DNA from: Novosphingobium sp. Rr 2-17
GTDB taxonomy: Bacteria > Pseudomonadota > Alphaproteobacteria > Sphingomonadales > Sphingomonadaceae
Direction of reading: 5' to 3'
Length of the DNA: 35,543 bases
NCBI RefSeq assembly: GCF_000272475.1
Contig: NZ_AKFJ01000091.1
Coordinates: 1 to 35,543 of the forward strand
Part shown: one piece after another, positions 35,488-35,543 of the stretch
Numbering within the stretch: the stretch's first letter is position 1
Layout of the letters: every line of letters starts with the position of its first letter
Notes under the pieces: model-generated
Databases searched by the model: none
What the model saw: the letters and a program-made list of their open reading frames with translations, nothing else
Told to the model about the DNA's origin: nothing
Translations under genes and position numbers: made by a program

Positions 35488-35543
35488 ATGACTGCACTTC
35501 GTTCGATCCGTCGCCTTGCAGCGCTAGGCTCAGGACTCATTGA
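35488..35543 (+). CDS. N-terminus of an exported protein, cut by the window edge
   Basis: Start ATG at 35488 after GAAAGCAGGATTTTC, a good ribosome site. The visible 18 residues (TALRSIRRLAALGSGLI) look like the basic and hydrophobic start of a signal peptide. Nothing more can be said because the frame runs off the window. Confidence 0.55.
   Translation, partial: MTALRSIRRLAALGSGLI

Overview
The window is GC-rich chromosomal DNA from an alphaproteobacterium, most likely of the Sphingomonadales (Novosphingobium/Sphingomonas-like). I base this on a crtY-crtI-crtB carotenoid operon, several small proteins whose layout I associate with sphingomonads, a MipA/OmpV porin, and matches to the alphaproteobacterial general-stress promoter GGAAC-N16-CGTT. 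These are judgements from reading the sequence; no database search was run.

Layout, left to right. (1) 161-2810: galE, a secreted/small-membrane gene that appears split by a one-base frameshift, and a short PilZ-like protein. (2) 3000-7118, minus strand: otsB, a GH15 glycosidase and otsA, a trehalose operon with an exact EcfG-type promoter match upstream. (3) 7465-10493, plus strand: a HAD-IIB phosphatase, a small membrane protein, Dps (also with an EcfG-like promoter), 6-phosphogluconolactonase and a Nudix hydrolase. (4) 10498-13303: dinB, a Bcr/CflA drug exporter, a two-hairpin repeat element and a 48-residue lmo0937-type membrane protein. (5) 13435-18091, minus strand: a tightly overlapping operon crtY-crtI-DUF1851-LOG-crtB. 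(6) 18160-22120: GNAT acetyltransferase, MipA/OmpV, a phytase-like esterase, an iron-sulphur UDG-like protein and an SRAP-domain protein lacking its catalytic Cys and His. (7) 22171-24196: a TPP riboswitch controlling thiC. (8) 24481-27670: a three-gene overlapping operon with DUF72, then small secreted or lipid-anchored proteins. (9) 27709-31929, minus strand: an EmrA-EmrB-outer-membrane-factor tripartite efflux operon. (10) 32162-32495: two convergent very small membrane-protein ORFs sharing a bidirectional terminator. (11) 32686-34245: guaA. (12) 34246-35543: an AT-richer zone with a decayed P4-type integrase N-terminus and TGACGGTAT iterons, i.e. the scar of a genomic island at the 3' end of guaA, then the first codons of another gene.

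Themes. Stress physiology (trehalose, Dps, lmo0937-type protein) appears tied together by EcfG-like promoters. Envelope and antioxidant functions (carotenoids, efflux, MipA) make up much of the rest. The least explained items are the two non-carotenoid genes locked inside the crt operon, the catalytically degenerate SRAP protein, the convergent micro-ORFs, and the integration scar. I see no rRNA, complete tRNA, CRISPR array or intact insertion sequence.
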